Notes under the pieces: model-generated
Database searches by the model: none
What the model saw: the letters and a program-made list of their open reading frames with translations, nothing else
Told to the model about the DNA's origin: nothing
Source: Sphingomonas sp. PP-F2F-A104-K0414
GTDB taxonomy: Bacteria > Pseudomonadota > Alphaproteobacteria > Sphingomonadales > Sphingomonadaceae
Length of the DNA: 64,000 bases
Reading direction: 5' to 3'
Assembly (NCBI RefSeq): GCF_004340945.1
Contig: NZ_SLYD01000003.1
Span: 310,001-374,000 of the forward strand
Made by a program: the position numbers and the translations under genes
In this document: positions 34,424 through 43,799 of the stretch, one piece after another
How the letters are laid out: each line of letters starts with the position of its first letter
Numbering within the stretch: position 1 is the stretch's first letter

Positions 34424-37171
34424 CTACGCCGCCAAATCTATCTCTTCCCCCGCCGCTGCTGCCAGCAACCTGCGCTCCAAGGTTCTCAACCGAGCAGGCT
34501 GGGTGATCCGGTCTCCCGTGAGGTCGGTGATATAAAACGTATCCACAGCCCGCTCGCCATAGGTCGCGACATGCGCTGAGTGGATCGTCACCTTCGACTG
34601 GAACAGCGCATTGGCGAGCTGGTTGAGCAAAGCTGGCCGATCGCGTGCATTGACCTCGACTACCGTGAACCGGTTCGACGCCTTGTTGTCGACCAGCGCA
34701 TTGGGAACGATGTCGAACGCCTCGGCGCGCGTCCGGGGCAGGGGTTTTGCCACTAGCCGATCGGCGAGCTTGCCGCGATTGGCGAGCGCGTCCTCGATCG
34801 CGGTCTTCAGGCGCGACAACTGGCCGGTTTCGTCGAACGGCCGCCCGAACGGATCCTGCACGAGGAAATTGTCTACCGCCATCCCGTCGCGCGTGGTATG
34901 GATTCTCGCGTCGATGATGTTGCCGCCAGCGACATGGATGGCCCCGGCGATACGGTAAAACAGCCCGGGATGATCGGCCGCGTAGATCGTCACCAGCGTC
35001 GCGCCGCGCCCCGGATAGACGTGCGCGTCGATCGCGAGTTGCGCCTCGCCGGTGTTGGCGAGGAAACGCGCATTGTGCGCGAGCACGTCCTCGGGTTCGG
35101 CGATCCAGTACGCTTCGGGGAGACGGTGGACGAGCGTTGCAAACGTCGCTTCGTCCCAGCCGAGCGCATCGCGCAGATGCTCCTGCTTGGCGGCGATGCG
35201 CTCGGCACGCCCCTTCTGCTTGTGACCGAGGCGAAGGACCTCTTCCGCCGCTTCGTACAGATCGCCGAGCAACTGGCGCTTCCAACCGTTCCACACGCCT
35301 GGCCCAACCGCGCGGATGTCGACGATTGTAAGGGTGAGTAGCAGCCGCAGCCGCTCCGGGCTCTGCACCACGTCGCAGAAATCGAGGATCGTCTTGAAGT
35401 CGCTGAGATCGCGCTTGAACGCGGTCGCCGACATCAGCAGATGCCAGCGCACCAGCCACGCGACCGTCTCGGTCTCGGCGGGCGTGAGGCCGAAGCGCGG
35501 ACATAGCCGCTGGGCCACCTCCGCGCCCAAGATCGAGTGATCGCCGCCACGTCCCTTGGCGATGTCGTGCAGCAGGACCGCGACATACAAGGCGCGCCGC
35601 GACACGATCTGTTCGAAGATCGCGCTGGCGAGCGGATGCTCCTCCTTCAGCGCACCGCTCTCGATCCGCGCGAGCAGGCCGATCGCGCGGATGGTGTGCT
35701 CGTCGACCGTATAGTGGTGGTACATGTCGAACTGCATCTGCGCGACGACGCGTGCGAAATCGGGCACGAACCGGCCGAACACCCCCGCCTCGTTCATCCA
35801 GCGCAGCACGAGTTCGGGATCGCGCGGGCTCGTCAGCACGTCGAGAAACAGCGCATTGGCGGTCGGGCTGGTGCGCACGTCGTCGACCAACTTGGCATCC
35901 CGCGCCGCGGCGCGCATCGCCAGCGGATGGATCTCGACGCCGTGCTTGTCGGCTAGCTGGAAGATTTCGATCAGGCGTTCCGGATTGGCCTGGAAGAAGT
36001 CGTCGCTCGGCAGCGCCAACCGTCCGCGATCGAGCACGAAGCCATTGAGCTTCCGCGGCGAACGGCGGATTGTCGGCAATCCGAAGCGCCGGCCTCGCGC
36101 TGCGAACTTCTCGTCGAGATGCGCGAGGAATACGCCGCTGAGCGTGCCGACCGTCTTTGCCTGCAGGAAATAGAACTGCATGAACCGCTCGACCTTCGAC
36201 TTGCCCGGCCGGTCGGAGAACCGCATCCGGTCGGCGATTTCGCGTTGCAGGTCGAACGTCAGCCGATCCTCGGCGCGACCGGTGATGCTGTGCAGGTGGC
36301 AGCGTACCGCCTGGAAGAAATTGTCGGCGCGGTGGAACAGCCGGTATTCGGCCTTGGTGAACAGCCCAACCTCGACCAGTTCGGCGGCGCGTTGGACGTC
36401 GTAGATGTATTTGCCGATCCAAAACAAAGCGTGAAGATCGCGCAGGCCGCCTTTGCCCTCTTTGACATTGGGTTCAACGACATAGCGGGTGTCGCCCATC
36501 TTGCGGTGGCGCGCGTCGCGTTCGGCGAGCTTGTCGGCGATGAAGGTGCGCGCGGTGTCGGCCTGGACTTCGGTCTTGAACCGGTGCGACGCCTGTTCGT
36601 ACAGCTCGGTGTCGCCGCAGACGTAGCGCGCTTCGAGCAGCGCGGTGCGGACGGTGACGTCGGCCTTCGCCTGGCGGACCATCTCGTCGAGCGAGCGGCT
36701 CGACTGGCCAAGCTTCAGCCCAAGATCCCATAGCGCGTACAGCATCGACTCGATCACGCGCTCAGCCCAGGGCGTCTGCTTGCCGGGGGTGAGAAAGCCG
36801 ATGTCGACGTCCGAATGCGGCGCCATTTCCGCACGGCCATAGCCGCCGACCGCGATCAGCGTCAGGCGCTCGCCGATCGTCGGGTTGGGCAGGGGGTAGA
36901 GCCGCTGCGTGGTGAAATCGAACAGGATGCGGAGCAGCGCGTCGATCAGATACGCCTGCGCGCTCGACGCTTCCAACCCGCGCGACGGATGTTCCACGAG
37001 GCGGCGTTCGACCTCGACCCGGCCTTTCTCGAGTGCGGCCTTCAGCAGCGTCGTCGCGTCGCGGCGGAGCGCAGTTGCGTCGACGCCTTCCAGCGCAGCG
37101 ATGGTTTCGGCGACGGCGCGGCGATCGATGATCGTGCGACGGTTGGGGAGGTGATCGAAGCGGCCGGACAT
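34424..37171 (-). CDS. glnD: bifunctional [protein-PII] uridylyltransferase / uridylyl-removing enzyme
   Basis: 915 aa from ATG at 37171 (MSGRFDHLPN); the longer upstream frame is the shadow of hom. The nucleotidyltransferase site is AVGGYGRAEMAPHSDVDIGFL-like at residues 107-127, with Asp121 and Asp123. The HD hydrolase domain has HHYTVDEHTIRAIG and LLHDIAKGRGGDHS. Two C-terminal ACT domains (LVTIYAADHPGLFYRIAGA and FTVVEVNARDRPALLNQL) sense glutamine. It uridylylates PII when nitrogen is limiting. Transcribed divergently from hom. Confidence 0.96.
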   Translation of the reverse strand: MSGRFDHLPNRRTIIDRRAVAETIAALEGVDATALRRDATTLLKAALEKGRVEVERRLVEHPSRGLEASSAQAYLIDALLRILFDFTTQRLYPLPNPTIGERLTLIAVGGYGRAEMAPHSDVDIGFLTPGKQTPWAERVIESMLYALWDLGLKLGQSSRSLDEMVRQAKADVTVRTALLEARYVCGDTELYEQASHRFKTEVQADTARTFIADKLAERDARHRKMGDTRYVVEPNVKEGKGGLRDLHALFWIGKYIYDVQRAAELVEVGLFTKAEYRLFHRADNFFQAVRCHLHSITGRAEDRLTFDLQREIADRMRFSDRPGKSKVERFMQFYFLQAKTVGTLSGVFLAHLDEKFAARGRRFGLPTIRRSPRKLNGFVLDRGRLALPSDDFFQANPERLIEIFQLADKHGVEIHPLAMRAAARDAKLVDDVRTSPTANALFLDVLTSPRDPELVLRWMNEAGVFGRFVPDFARVVAQMQFDMYHHYTVDEHTIRAIGLLARIESGALKEEHPLASAIFEQIVSRRALYVAVLLHDIAKGRGGDHSILGAEVAQRLCPRFGLTPAETETVAWLVRWHLLMSATAFKRDLSDFKTILDFCDVVQSPERLRLLLTLTIVDIRAVGPGVWNGWKRQLLGDLYEAAEEVLRLGHKQKGRAERIAAKQEHLRDALGWDEATFATLVHRLPEAYWIAEPEDVLAHNARFLANTGEAQLAIDAHVYPGRGATLVTIYAADHPGLFYRIAGAIHVAGGNIIDARIHTTRDGMAVDNFLVQDPFGRPFDETGQLSRLKTAIEDALANRGKLADRLVAKPLPRTRAEAFDIVPNALVDNKASNRFTVVEVNARDRPALLNQLANALFQSKVTIHSAHVATYGERAVDTFYITDLTGDRITQPARLRTLERRLLAAAAGEEIDLAA

Positions 37172-37262
37172 GACGCCCAGATAGGGGCGCAACGCCGATG
37201 CGTCATCAGGATTGCGCAAAACGTCTGTGAAACGTAACCGGACGCGCGAGTGGAGGACGAAA

Positions 37263-38552
37263 ATGAGCGAACCATTGCGCGTGGCCCTTGCGGGTCTGGG
37301 AACCGTTGGCGGCGGTGTGATCCGATTGCTGGATGCCAACCGCGAGTTGATTGCGCGGCGGGCAGGTCGCGAGATCGAGATCGTCGCGGTCTCTGCGCGC
37401 GATCGCGGCAAGGATCGCGGCGTCGATCTGTCGCGGTTTGCCTGGGTCGACGACACGACCGCGCTGGCGAAACAGCCGGGCGCGGATGTCGTAGTCGAGC
37501 TGATCGGGGGATCGGACGGACCGGCGCTGACTCTCGCGCGCAGCACGCTGGGGGCGGGGCGGAGTTTCGTCACCGCGAACAAGGCGATGATCGCGCATCA
37601 CGGGCTCGAACTCGCGCAGGCTGCGGAAACGGCCGGGGTCGCGCTGAAGTTCGAGGCGGCGGTCGCGGGGGGCATCCCGGTTATCAAGGGGCTTCGCGAA
37701 GGCGCCGCGGCAAACGAGATCGCCCGCGTGTATGGGATTCTCAACGGGACGTGCAATTTCATCCTGTCGAAGATGGAATCGGAGGGTCGCGACTTTGCCG
37801 AGGTGCTTGCCGAGGCACAGGCGCTCGGGTTTGCCGAATCCGATCCGAGCTTCGACATCGACGGTGTCGATGCGGCGCACAAATTGTCGATCCTGGCGGC
37901 CGTCGCGTTCGGGACGCAGCCGGCGTTCGACGACGTTGCGATCAGCGGCATCCGGCATCTGCTGGGCGCGGATATCGCCGAGGCGGCGGCCTTGGGCTAT
38001 CGCGTGCGACTGCTCGGTCTGGCCGAGGCAGGCGCGGACGGGTTGTTCCAGCGCGTGCATCCGCATCTCGTGCCGATCGATCATCCGCTCGCGCACGTGA
38101 CCGGATCGCTTAATGCCGTCGTCGCGGAAGGCAATTTCGTCGGTCGCCTGCTGTTCCAGGGTGCGGGCGCGGGTGATGGCCCGACCGCGAGCGCGGTGGT
38201 GGCCGACCTGATCGACATCGCGCGCGGGGAGTTCGGCCCGCCATTCGCGATGCCGGTGGTGTCGCTTACGGCGGCGCCGAAGGCGGACAGCGGCGAGCGG
38301 CGGGGGCGTGCGTATTTGCGGTTCACCGTCGCGGACCGGGTCGGGGTGCTGGCGGAAATCGCGGCGGCGATGCGCGATGCGGGGGTCTCGATCGAGAGCC
38401 TGATCCAGCGGGGGGCGATTGCCGATGGCAGCGTGCTGGTGGCGATCGTGACGCATGAGAGCCCGGAGCGGTCGATCGCGCAGGCGCTGGAGAAGCTGCG
38501 CGGGTCGCAGAGTCTCGTGGGGCAGCCGATGTGGATGCATATTCTGGATTGA
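37263..38552 (+). CDS. hom: homoserine dehydrogenase
   Basis: 429 aa, start at 37263 with GGAGG a few bases upstream. The NAD(P) fold is AGLGTVGGGV at residues 10-19. The signature NGTCNFILSKMESEGRDFAEVLAEAQALGFAE-type segment contains the catalytic Lys/Glu region. A C-terminal ACT domain (FTVADRVGVLAEIAAAMRD) probably gives feedback inhibition by threonine. Branch point to threonine and methionine; fits with the threonine synthase at 12463. Confidence 0.96.
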   Translation: MSEPLRVALAGLGTVGGGVIRLLDANRELIARRAGREIEIVAVSARDRGKDRGVDLSRFAWVDDTTALAKQPGADVVVELIGGSDGPALTLARSTLGAGRSFVTANKAMIAHHGLELAQAAETAGVALKFEAAVAGGIPVIKGLREGAAANEIARVYGILNGTCNFILSKMESEGRDFAEVLAEAQALGFAESDPSFDIDGVDAAHKLSILAAVAFGTQPAFDDVAISGIRHLLGADIAEAAALGYRVRLLGLAEAGADGLFQRVHPHLVPIDHPLAHVTGSLNAVVAEGNFVGRLLFQGAGAGDGPTASAVVADLIDIARGEFGPPFAMPVVSLTAAPKADSGERRGRAYLRFTVADRVGVLAEIAAAMRDAGVSIESLIQRGAIADGSVLVAIVTHESPERSIAQALEKLRGSQSLVGQPMWMHILD

Positions 38553-38589
38553 AGGGGCGGTAATGACTGCCACTCCCGTCTAAAAGCGA

Positions 38590-38692
38590 CCACCCCGGCG
38601 AAGGCCGGGGCCCAGTTGGAAAGGTCGCAGTAACGGCGCGTGCGCTTCGTTAGCTTCGTCCCCTAACTGGGCCCCGGCCTTCGCCGGGGTGG
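38590..38692. repeat. inverted repeat, family C (CCACCCCGGCGAAGGCCGGG)
   Basis: Ends are 30-base inverted arms CCACCCCGGCGAAGGCCGGG(GCCCAGTT) with an internal AAGGTCGCAGTAACGG. Same orientation as the copy at 47152; opposite to 63114. Confidence 0.9.
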
Positions 38693-38718
38693 TGGATAGC
38701 AAAGCAGCCTCCACCTTG

Positions 38719-38767
38719 TTCTCCGCGAAGGCGGGAGTCCAGACTCGGTCCCCGCCTTCGCGGGGAA
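38719..38767. repeat. short inverted repeat, family D
   Basis: TTCTCCGCGAAGGCGGGAGT followed by GTCCCCGCCTTCGCGGGGAA, a compact copy with a 13-base centre. Confidence 0.8.
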
Positions 38768-38810
38768 ACACGTGGAGGTCGGTCGTGCTGAAGTGACGCG
38801 CTGCGCTACC

Positions 38811-39281
38811 TTACTTCACCGGCTCATCCAGCACGATCGGCACGCGGTTCGACTTGTCTGGCTTCTTTCGAAACTGCCGCCCGACGTCGCGCACCAGCGC
38901 CATGGCGTCCTTGCCCTCGTTATTCTCGCAGCAGCTATGCGGATCGATCAGCGCGCCGATGCCGCGGATCAGCACGACCGGGACCGTGAACAGGTCGACG
39001 CCCGTGCATCCGCCCGGCGGACACACCGGCCCGCTATTGTCGAGCGCCGCGCGCGGATCGCCGGTCGGCTGGCGCGGGCGATCCTGCGGCGGGCGTTCGC
39101 CGGGCAGTGGCAGACGCTGCTCGGATGTGCCCTTGCCGCCGCAGACGATCACCTCGGTCGGACTCGAACCGGGGCAGGCGGGCGGATTGAGGATCGACCA
39201 GCTCTGCGGCGGCGGCGCGACGATCGGTCTCGCCGGGGGTGCCGATGCGGCGACTTGCAGCAGTACCAACAGCAGGATCAT
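38811..39281 (-). CDS. secreted Cys-containing hypothetical protein, tandem paralogue 1 (156 aa)
   Basis: Signal-like N-terminus (MILLLVLLQVAASA), then a Pro-rich stretch. The shared family pattern is SILNPPACP, TEVIVCGGKG, RLPLP, CPPGGC and the C-terminal KKPDKSNRVPIVLDEPV. The neighbour at 39308 has the same pattern in the same order. Between them this copy has an extra CCENNEGKD segment (two adjacent Cys). No known domain; predicted periplasmic with two or more disulfides. It lies 26 bases after paralogue 2 and is probably in the same transcript. Confidence 0.75.
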   Translation of the reverse strand: MILLLVLLQVAASAPPARPIVAPPPQSWSILNPPACPGSSPTEVIVCGGKGTSEQRLPLPGERPPQDRPRQPTGDPRAALDNSGPVCPPGGCTGVDLFTVPVVLIRGIGALIDPHSCCENNEGKDAMALVRDVGRQFRKKPDKSNRVPIVLDEPVK

Positions 39282-39307
39282 TGTGCGCCCCCGTTACGTC
39301 GCTTCAC

Positions 39308-39727
39308 CTAGTTCACGGTGCCGACGGGGCCGTCGAGATCGATCGGCACGCGGCCGGTCTTGTCGGGCTTTTTCGCCAGCGCGCTCTTGATCAATCCTAC
39401 CGCAGCCTTCGCGATCGGGGCGATCGGTGGACCGAAGCCGACCTGGCATCCTCCCTGTCGGGCGGCGCACGGTGTATCTGACAACTCCAGCGCGCGGACG
39501 GCGGTGAGGTTGGGGTTCGAGGCAACCGCGTGGTCGGGCGGGCCGCGATCATCGCGCATCGGCAGGCGAGGGGTCGTCGTCGCGGACTTGCCGCAGACGA
39601 CCACTTCATTGCCGTCCTGCGTCTGCGTGGCGCACGGATCGACGAGGATCGAGAAACGCTCGGGCACGGGCGGCGCAACCGGGGCCGCGGCCACCTGAAG
39701 CAGGGCAGATAGAAGTACGGCGATCAT
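39308..39727 (-). CDS. secreted Cys-containing hypothetical protein, tandem paralogue 2 (139 aa)
   Basis: Signal-like start (MIAVLLSALLQVAAAP). Alignable with paralogue 1 by eye: FSILVDPCAT, NEVVVCGKS, PRLPM, CAARQGGC and AKKPDKTGRVPIDLDGPV. AGGAA lies 7 bases before the ATG. The conserved Cys (DPC, VCG, C...GGC) suggest paired disulfides. Function unknown. The strong conservation of the KKPDK-RVPI-LD-PV tail makes it a likely interaction or folding element. Confidence 0.75.
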   Translation of the reverse strand: MIAVLLSALLQVAAAPVAPPVPERFSILVDPCATQTQDGNEVVVCGKSATTTPRLPMRDDRGPPDHAVASNPNLTAVRALELSDTPCAARQGGCQVGFGPPIAPIAKAAVGLIKSALAKKPDKTGRVPIDLDGPVGTVN

Positions 39728-39755
39728 ACTGGATTCCTATGGCGCGGCGCGGGCC

Positions 39756-40091
39756 TTACGGCGCGGGCTTGCGGAACGATGTGCCGCCTTCGCCGCCGAC
39801 CGTCATGGTGACGCCTGCCATCCCGCCGCCGACCTGGAAGGGGCTGAGATCGGCGAGCGGCGAGGTGCGGTGGAGCAGGCGGGTGCGTTCGTCCCTGAGG
39901 CTTTCATGCTTGGGATCACCCGCGTCATGGACGACGAACGGCACGCGAAATCGATCGGCGGTCCGCATGCCGCAGACCGTTATGTCTGTCGCATCGACAC
40001 TGGTCGGGCAGGGGCGCTCGGCGGCCATACGCGCCTTCGCGGTCGCCATCAGCGGGTCTTCGATCAGTATCGATAGCAGCATGACCAGCAT
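39756..40091 (-). CDS. secreted hypothetical protein, tandem paralogue 3 (111 aa)
   Basis: ATG at 40091 chosen because GGGAG lies 6 bases upstream; longer frames start at 40097 or at a GTG at 40112. The hydrophobic start is short (MLVMLLSILI). The family core is kept: RPCPTSVDATDITVCGMRTADRFRVP, i.e. Cys, then D-I-T-V-C-G, then R-VP. The C-terminal KKPDK tail is missing and replaced by a Gly-rich end (VGGGMAGVTMTVGGEGG). Most diverged of the three. 28 bases before paralogue 2. Confidence 0.65.
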   Translation of the reverse strand: MLVMLLSILIEDPLMATAKARMAAERPCPTSVDATDITVCGMRTADRFRVPFVVHDAGDPKHESLRDERTRLLHRTSPLADLSPFQVGGGMAGVTMTVGGEGGTSFRKPAP

Positions 40092-40146
40092 CGGCATCTC
40101 CCGGACTGACACGCAGACTGGCCGCGATCGTCCGAAGGAGCAAGCG

Positions 40147-40578
40147 TCATTGCTCGATCTTGGCGACTCCGAGTCGGGGAATGTCGATCGCCGGGCAGCG
40201 GTCCATCACAACTTGCAGCCCTGCAGCTTCGGCGCGCGCTGCCGCTTCTTCGTTGATGACGCCGAGTTGCATCCACACGGCCTTTGCACCCGCCGCAATC
40301 GCCTGGTCGACCGCTTCACCGGCTGCTGCCGAGTTACGGAAGATGTCGACGATGTCGATCGGGTCGCCCAGCTGCGACAGGTCGCGGAAGACGAACTCGC
40401 CGTGGACATGCTCGCCGGTGATCTGCGGATTGACCGGGATCACGCGGTAGCCGTGCGCCTGAAGCTTGGCCATGACACCGTAGGACGGGCGATCGGGGCG
40501 GTCGGAGGCGCCGATCATCGCGATCGTCCTAGCACCTTCGAGCAAGGCCTTGATATCGGCATCGGCGGTCAAGGGCAT
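40147..40578 (-). CDS. CoA-binding domain protein (YccU type)
   Basis: 143 aa, ATG at 40578 with GGAGG 5 bases upstream (a TTG further up is not needed). A Rossmann-like CoA-binding fold: ARTIAMIGASDRPDRPSYGV near the N-terminus, VIPVNPQ, then VDIFRNSAAAGEAVDQAIAAGAKAVWMQLGV and C-terminal VMDRCPAIDIPRLG. The DRCPxI-xP ending is characteristic. The family binds CoA but its role is unknown. It heads the transcript that continues into the three secreted paralogues. Confidence 0.9.
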   Translation of the reverse strand: MPLTADADIKALLEGARTIAMIGASDRPDRPSYGVMAKLQAHGYRVIPVNPQITGEHVHGEFVFRDLSQLGDPIDIVDIFRNSAAAGEAVDQAIAAGAKAVWMQLGVINEEAAARAEAAGLQVVMDRCPAIDIPRLGVAKIEQ

Positions 40579-40676
40579 CGATGCCTCCAATGAGGGAAAC
40601 CTGGTCCGCTCGTACCGTGGCAGAAGGCCACTCGGTACGACCGGTAATCACACAACGTAGATCAGGCCCGCGAGTT

Positions 40677-41627
40677 TCACAGTTTTCCGAGCCATGCGAC
40701 GACCTGAGCCGCAATCGGCATGAACACCGTATCGTTGGGATTCGAAGCCGGCGGCGTGCCCGCGTCAGACGCCGTGCGGATCGAGATCGTCAGCGGCACG
40801 CGGCCGAGGAACGGGATGCCCAGTTCGCGCGCCGCCGCCTCGGCGCCGCCATTGCCGAACGGGTCCGACGCTTCGCCGCAATGCGGGCAGATATAGCCGG
40901 CCATGTTCTCGACCAGACCGATGATCGGGATGCCAGCCTTCTCGAACAGGTCGATCGCGCGGCGTGCGTCGATCAGCGCGAGATCCTGCGGGGTCGAGAC
41001 GATCACTGCCCCCGCCGGCCGGTATTTCTGGACCATCGTCAGCTGGACGTCGCCGGTGCCGGGCGGGAGATCGAGCACCAGCGTATCGGTCACGCCCCAG
41101 TCCGCCTCGACCAGTTGGCCGAGCGCGCCCGCCGCCATCGGCCCGCGCCACGCGATCGCCTTGCCCGGCTCGACGAGCTGGCCCATCGACAGCAGCGGCA
41201 CGCCGTACGGGGTCGGGACCGGGTCGAGGACCTTGTCCTTCGCGGTTGGGCGCGTGCCCTCGACGTTCATCAGCCGCGGCTGCGATGGCCCGTAGATATC
41301 GGCGTCGACCAGCCCGACGCGACGACCCGCGCGCGACATCGCGATCGCGAGGTTGGCGGCGAGCGTCGATTTGCCGACGCCGCCCTTGCCGCTGGCGACC
41401 GCGATCAGCCGGCGCGTCGAGCGTTCCGCGGTCACCGCGATCCGCACTTCGGACACACCGGGTTGCGTCGCCGCCATCCGCACGGTCGCCTCCAGCGCAT
41501 CGCGCGCCTGCGGGTCGAGCCCGGTCGCATCGATGATGATGCCGGCTCGCGCGCCTTCCATCCGGACGGTTGCCCGCTTGCCTGCCACTGCGGCAACCGC
41601 CGCCTTTACGCCTTCGATGTCGATCAT
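40677..41627 (-). CDS. mrp: Mrp/ApbC iron-sulfur cluster carrier ATPase
   Basis: 316 aa. An N-terminal MIP18-like domain (residues 1-75) is followed by the ATPase with the deviant Walker A SGKGGVGKST, LVDADIYGPSQPR, and LVLDLPPGTGDVQLT. The bridging cluster motif is CPHC in NMAGYICPHCGE. Transfers Fe-S clusters to apoproteins as a homodimer. Divergent from hflK with about 70 bases between. The 98 bases after its stop contain no gene. Confidence 0.95.
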   Translation of the reverse strand: MIDIEGVKAAVAAVAGKRATVRMEGARAGIIIDATGLDPQARDALEATVRMAATQPGVSEVRIAVTAERSTRRLIAVASGKGGVGKSTLAANLAIAMSRAGRRVGLVDADIYGPSQPRLMNVEGTRPTAKDKVLDPVPTPYGVPLLSMGQLVEPGKAIAWRGPMAAGALGQLVEADWGVTDTLVLDLPPGTGDVQLTMVQKYRPAGAVIVSTPQDLALIDARRAIDLFEKAGIPIIGLVENMAGYICPHCGEASDPFGNGGAEAAARELGIPFLGRVPLTISIRTASDAGTPPASNPNDTVFMPIAAQVVAWLGKL

Positions 41628-41697
41628 GCGGGCCAGATAGGGCCGCTAAGGCCGCTTGGCACTGTTTTTCCGCCGCCGCACACCTATAAAGGTTGGT

Positions 41698-42834
41698 ATG
41701 ACGATCTTCTCGCGCTGGTTCCGGCGCCCCGATATCCTCGCCACCGAAACACCGAAAGGCCCCTGGGGCGGCTCGGGCGACGACGGTAATAGCGGCCCTC
41801 GCAATCCCTGGGCGCAACCTCCGGGTGGCCGCAGGCCTGCTGCCAAACCGACCGCGCTCGACGAGTTTCTGCGCAAAGCACGCGGATCGGGCGGCGGCGG
41901 TAGCGGCGGCAATGGCGGCTTCGGCGGCTTGCCGTCGGGCGCCAACGCCCGCGCGCTGTGGGCGATCGGCGTCGCGATCATCGCGGTCGTCTGGATCCTG
42001 TTCACTTCGGTCCACCAGATCGGTCCGCAACAGCGCGGCGTCGTCACTTATTTCGGTAAATACGCCGGTACGCTCGATCCGGGCGTTCGCCTGACGATGC
42101 CCGCACCGATCGCCGACGTGACGGTGGTCGACGTGCAGAAGATCCGCACCGACAATTTTCCCGTCGGGGATGGCGAGAACCTGACGCTGACCGGCGACCA
42201 GAACATCATCGATCTGGCGTATTCGGTCCGCTGGGATATTTCCGACCCGCGCGATTACGTGTTCCAGCTTGCCGAGCCGAACGACACCGTCCGCGCCGCT
42301 GCCGAGAGCGCGATGCGCGCGGTGGTTGCTACGACGACGCTCGATCAGGCGATCGGTACCGGTCGTACCACGATCGAACAGCGCGTCGCCGAACTGACTC
42401 AGCAGATCCTCAACGACTATAAGTCGGGCGTCCGTATCCAGGGTGTTGCGATCAAGCAGGCCGCAGCACCTGCGCGGATCGTCGAGGACTTCAACGCGGT
42501 CACCGCCGCGCAGCAGGAGGCGATCGCCAATCTCAACCAGTCGCGCTCCTATGCGCAACAGGTCGTGGCACGCGCGCAGGGCGAGGCCGCGTCGTTCGAC
42601 AAGGTGTATGAGCAGTACAAGCTCGCGCCCGAAGTGACGCGTCGCCGCATGTATTACGAGACGATGGAGGCGGTGCTCGCCAAGAGCGACAAGACGATCG
42701 TCGAGACGCCGGGCGGGGTGGTGCCGTATCTGCCGCTGTCGAACGCCAAGCGCTTGCCAAACCCGGAGGCTGTCCAGTCTACGCCAGCTCCTGCCGCGGC
42801 GGCGGCTGCCCCCCAGTCTGGAGCCGATCAGTGA
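41698..42834 (+). CDS. hflK: FtsH modulator HflK
   Basis: 378 aa, start at 41698 with AAGG 6 bases upstream. A Gly/Pro/Asn-rich cytoplasmic N-terminus (about 80 residues), a membrane helix (ALWAIGVAIIAVVWILF), and an SPFH/band 7 domain (IGPQQRGVVTYFGKY ... YKSGVRIQGVAIKQAAAP), then a coiled coil. Forms large cages with HflC around the FtsH protease in the inner membrane. The TGA overlaps the hflC GTG start. Confidence 0.94.
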   Translation: MTIFSRWFRRPDILATETPKGPWGGSGDDGNSGPRNPWAQPPGGRRPAAKPTALDEFLRKARGSGGGGSGGNGGFGGLPSGANARALWAIGVAIIAVVWILFTSVHQIGPQQRGVVTYFGKYAGTLDPGVRLTMPAPIADVTVVDVQKIRTDNFPVGDGENLTLTGDQNIIDLAYSVRWDISDPRDYVFQLAEPNDTVRAAAESAMRAVVATTTLDQAIGTGRTTIEQRVAELTQQILNDYKSGVRIQGVAIKQAAAPARIVEDFNAVTAAQQEAIANLNQSRSYAQQVVARAQGEAASFDKVYEQYKLAPEVTRRRMYYETMEAVLAKSDKTIVETPGGVVPYLPLSNAKRLPNPEAVQSTPAPAAAAAAPQSGADQ

Positions 42835-43697
42835 ACGCCGTGAGTTTCCGCAATCCGATCGTCGCCGGCATCGTCGCGCTGCTGCTGGTGATCCTCGCCG
42901 CATCGACCTTCGCGATCGTCCCCGAGACCAAGCAGGCGGTAATCCTGCGCTTCGGCCAGCCGATCCGCACGGTCAACGCGTGGCAGCCCAACACCGCGTT
43001 CGGCCAGACCGGTGCGGGCCTGATCGCGCGCATTCCGTTCGTCGACCGGATCGTCTGGATCGACAAGCGTGTGCAGGATCTCGAACTCGACAACACGCTG
43101 GTGCTGTCGACCGACCAGCTTCGGCTCGAGGTCGATGCCTATGCGCGTTACCGGATCGTCGATCCGCGGAAGATGCGGAATGCGGTCGGCAGCGAGGATC
43201 GGATTCCCGATCAGCTGCGCCCGATCCTTGGTTCAGCCTTGCGCAACGAACTCGGCAAGCGGCGCTTCGTCGAACTGCTCAGCCCTGAGCGGTCCGAGCT
43301 GATGGACAACATCCAGAGGGGTCTCCAGCGCGTCGCCAGCCAGTATGGCGTCGAGATCGTCGATGTCCGCATCAAGCAGGCGAACCTCCCCGTCGGTCTG
43401 CCGCTCGAAAGCGCGCTCAAGCGCATGTCGAGCGCACGTCAGCAGGAGGCGATCACGATCCGTGCCGAAGGCCAGAAGCAGGCGCAGATCGTCCGTGCGC
43501 AGGCCGATGCGGATTCGGCGAAGATCTATGCCGAGAGCTTCGGCAAGGACGCCGACTTCTACGACTTCTACCGCGCGATGCAGTCGTATCGGCACACGTT
43601 CGGCGCGGATGGCGGTACGCCACCGACTGGTTCGACGTCGATCATTCTTTCGCCGAACAACAGCTATCTACGGGAATTCGAGGGCCGCGGGCGTTGA
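42831..43697 (+). CDS. hflC: FtsH modulator HflC
   Basis: 288 aa, GTG at 42831 overlapping the hflK stop by four bases. N-terminal membrane helix (IVAGIVALLLVILAASTFAIV), then the SPFH domain (ETKQAVILRFGQPIRTVN, DRIVWIDKRVQDLELDN) and a helix-rich end with IRAEGQKQAQIVRAQADADSA-type repeats. HflK/HflC stoichiometry is supported by the coupled start. Confidence 0.95.
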   Translation: MNAVSFRNPIVAGIVALLLVILAASTFAIVPETKQAVILRFGQPIRTVNAWQPNTAFGQTGAGLIARIPFVDRIVWIDKRVQDLELDNTLVLSTDQLRLEVDAYARYRIVDPRKMRNAVGSEDRIPDQLRPILGSALRNELGKRRFVELLSPERSELMDNIQRGLQRVASQYGVEIVDVRIKQANLPVGLPLESALKRMSSARQQEAITIRAEGQKQAQIVRAQADADSAKIYAESFGKDADFYDFYRAMQSYRHTFGADGGTPPTGSTSIILSPNNSYLREFEGRGR

Positions 43698-43799
43698 GCC
43701 TGCGGAACCTTTGAACCCCTGTTCATATTCAAGCATCATTCAGGACGGTGTGGCTAAGCGCCACCTGTTTCGATTGATGAAACGAGAGGACAACATCTA

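Noticed and set aside
43698..43799. Sigma-E or EcfG promoter before degP
   Set aside because: GGAAC occurs near 43705, but GTT follows after only 12 bases instead of 16-17; the match is too weak.
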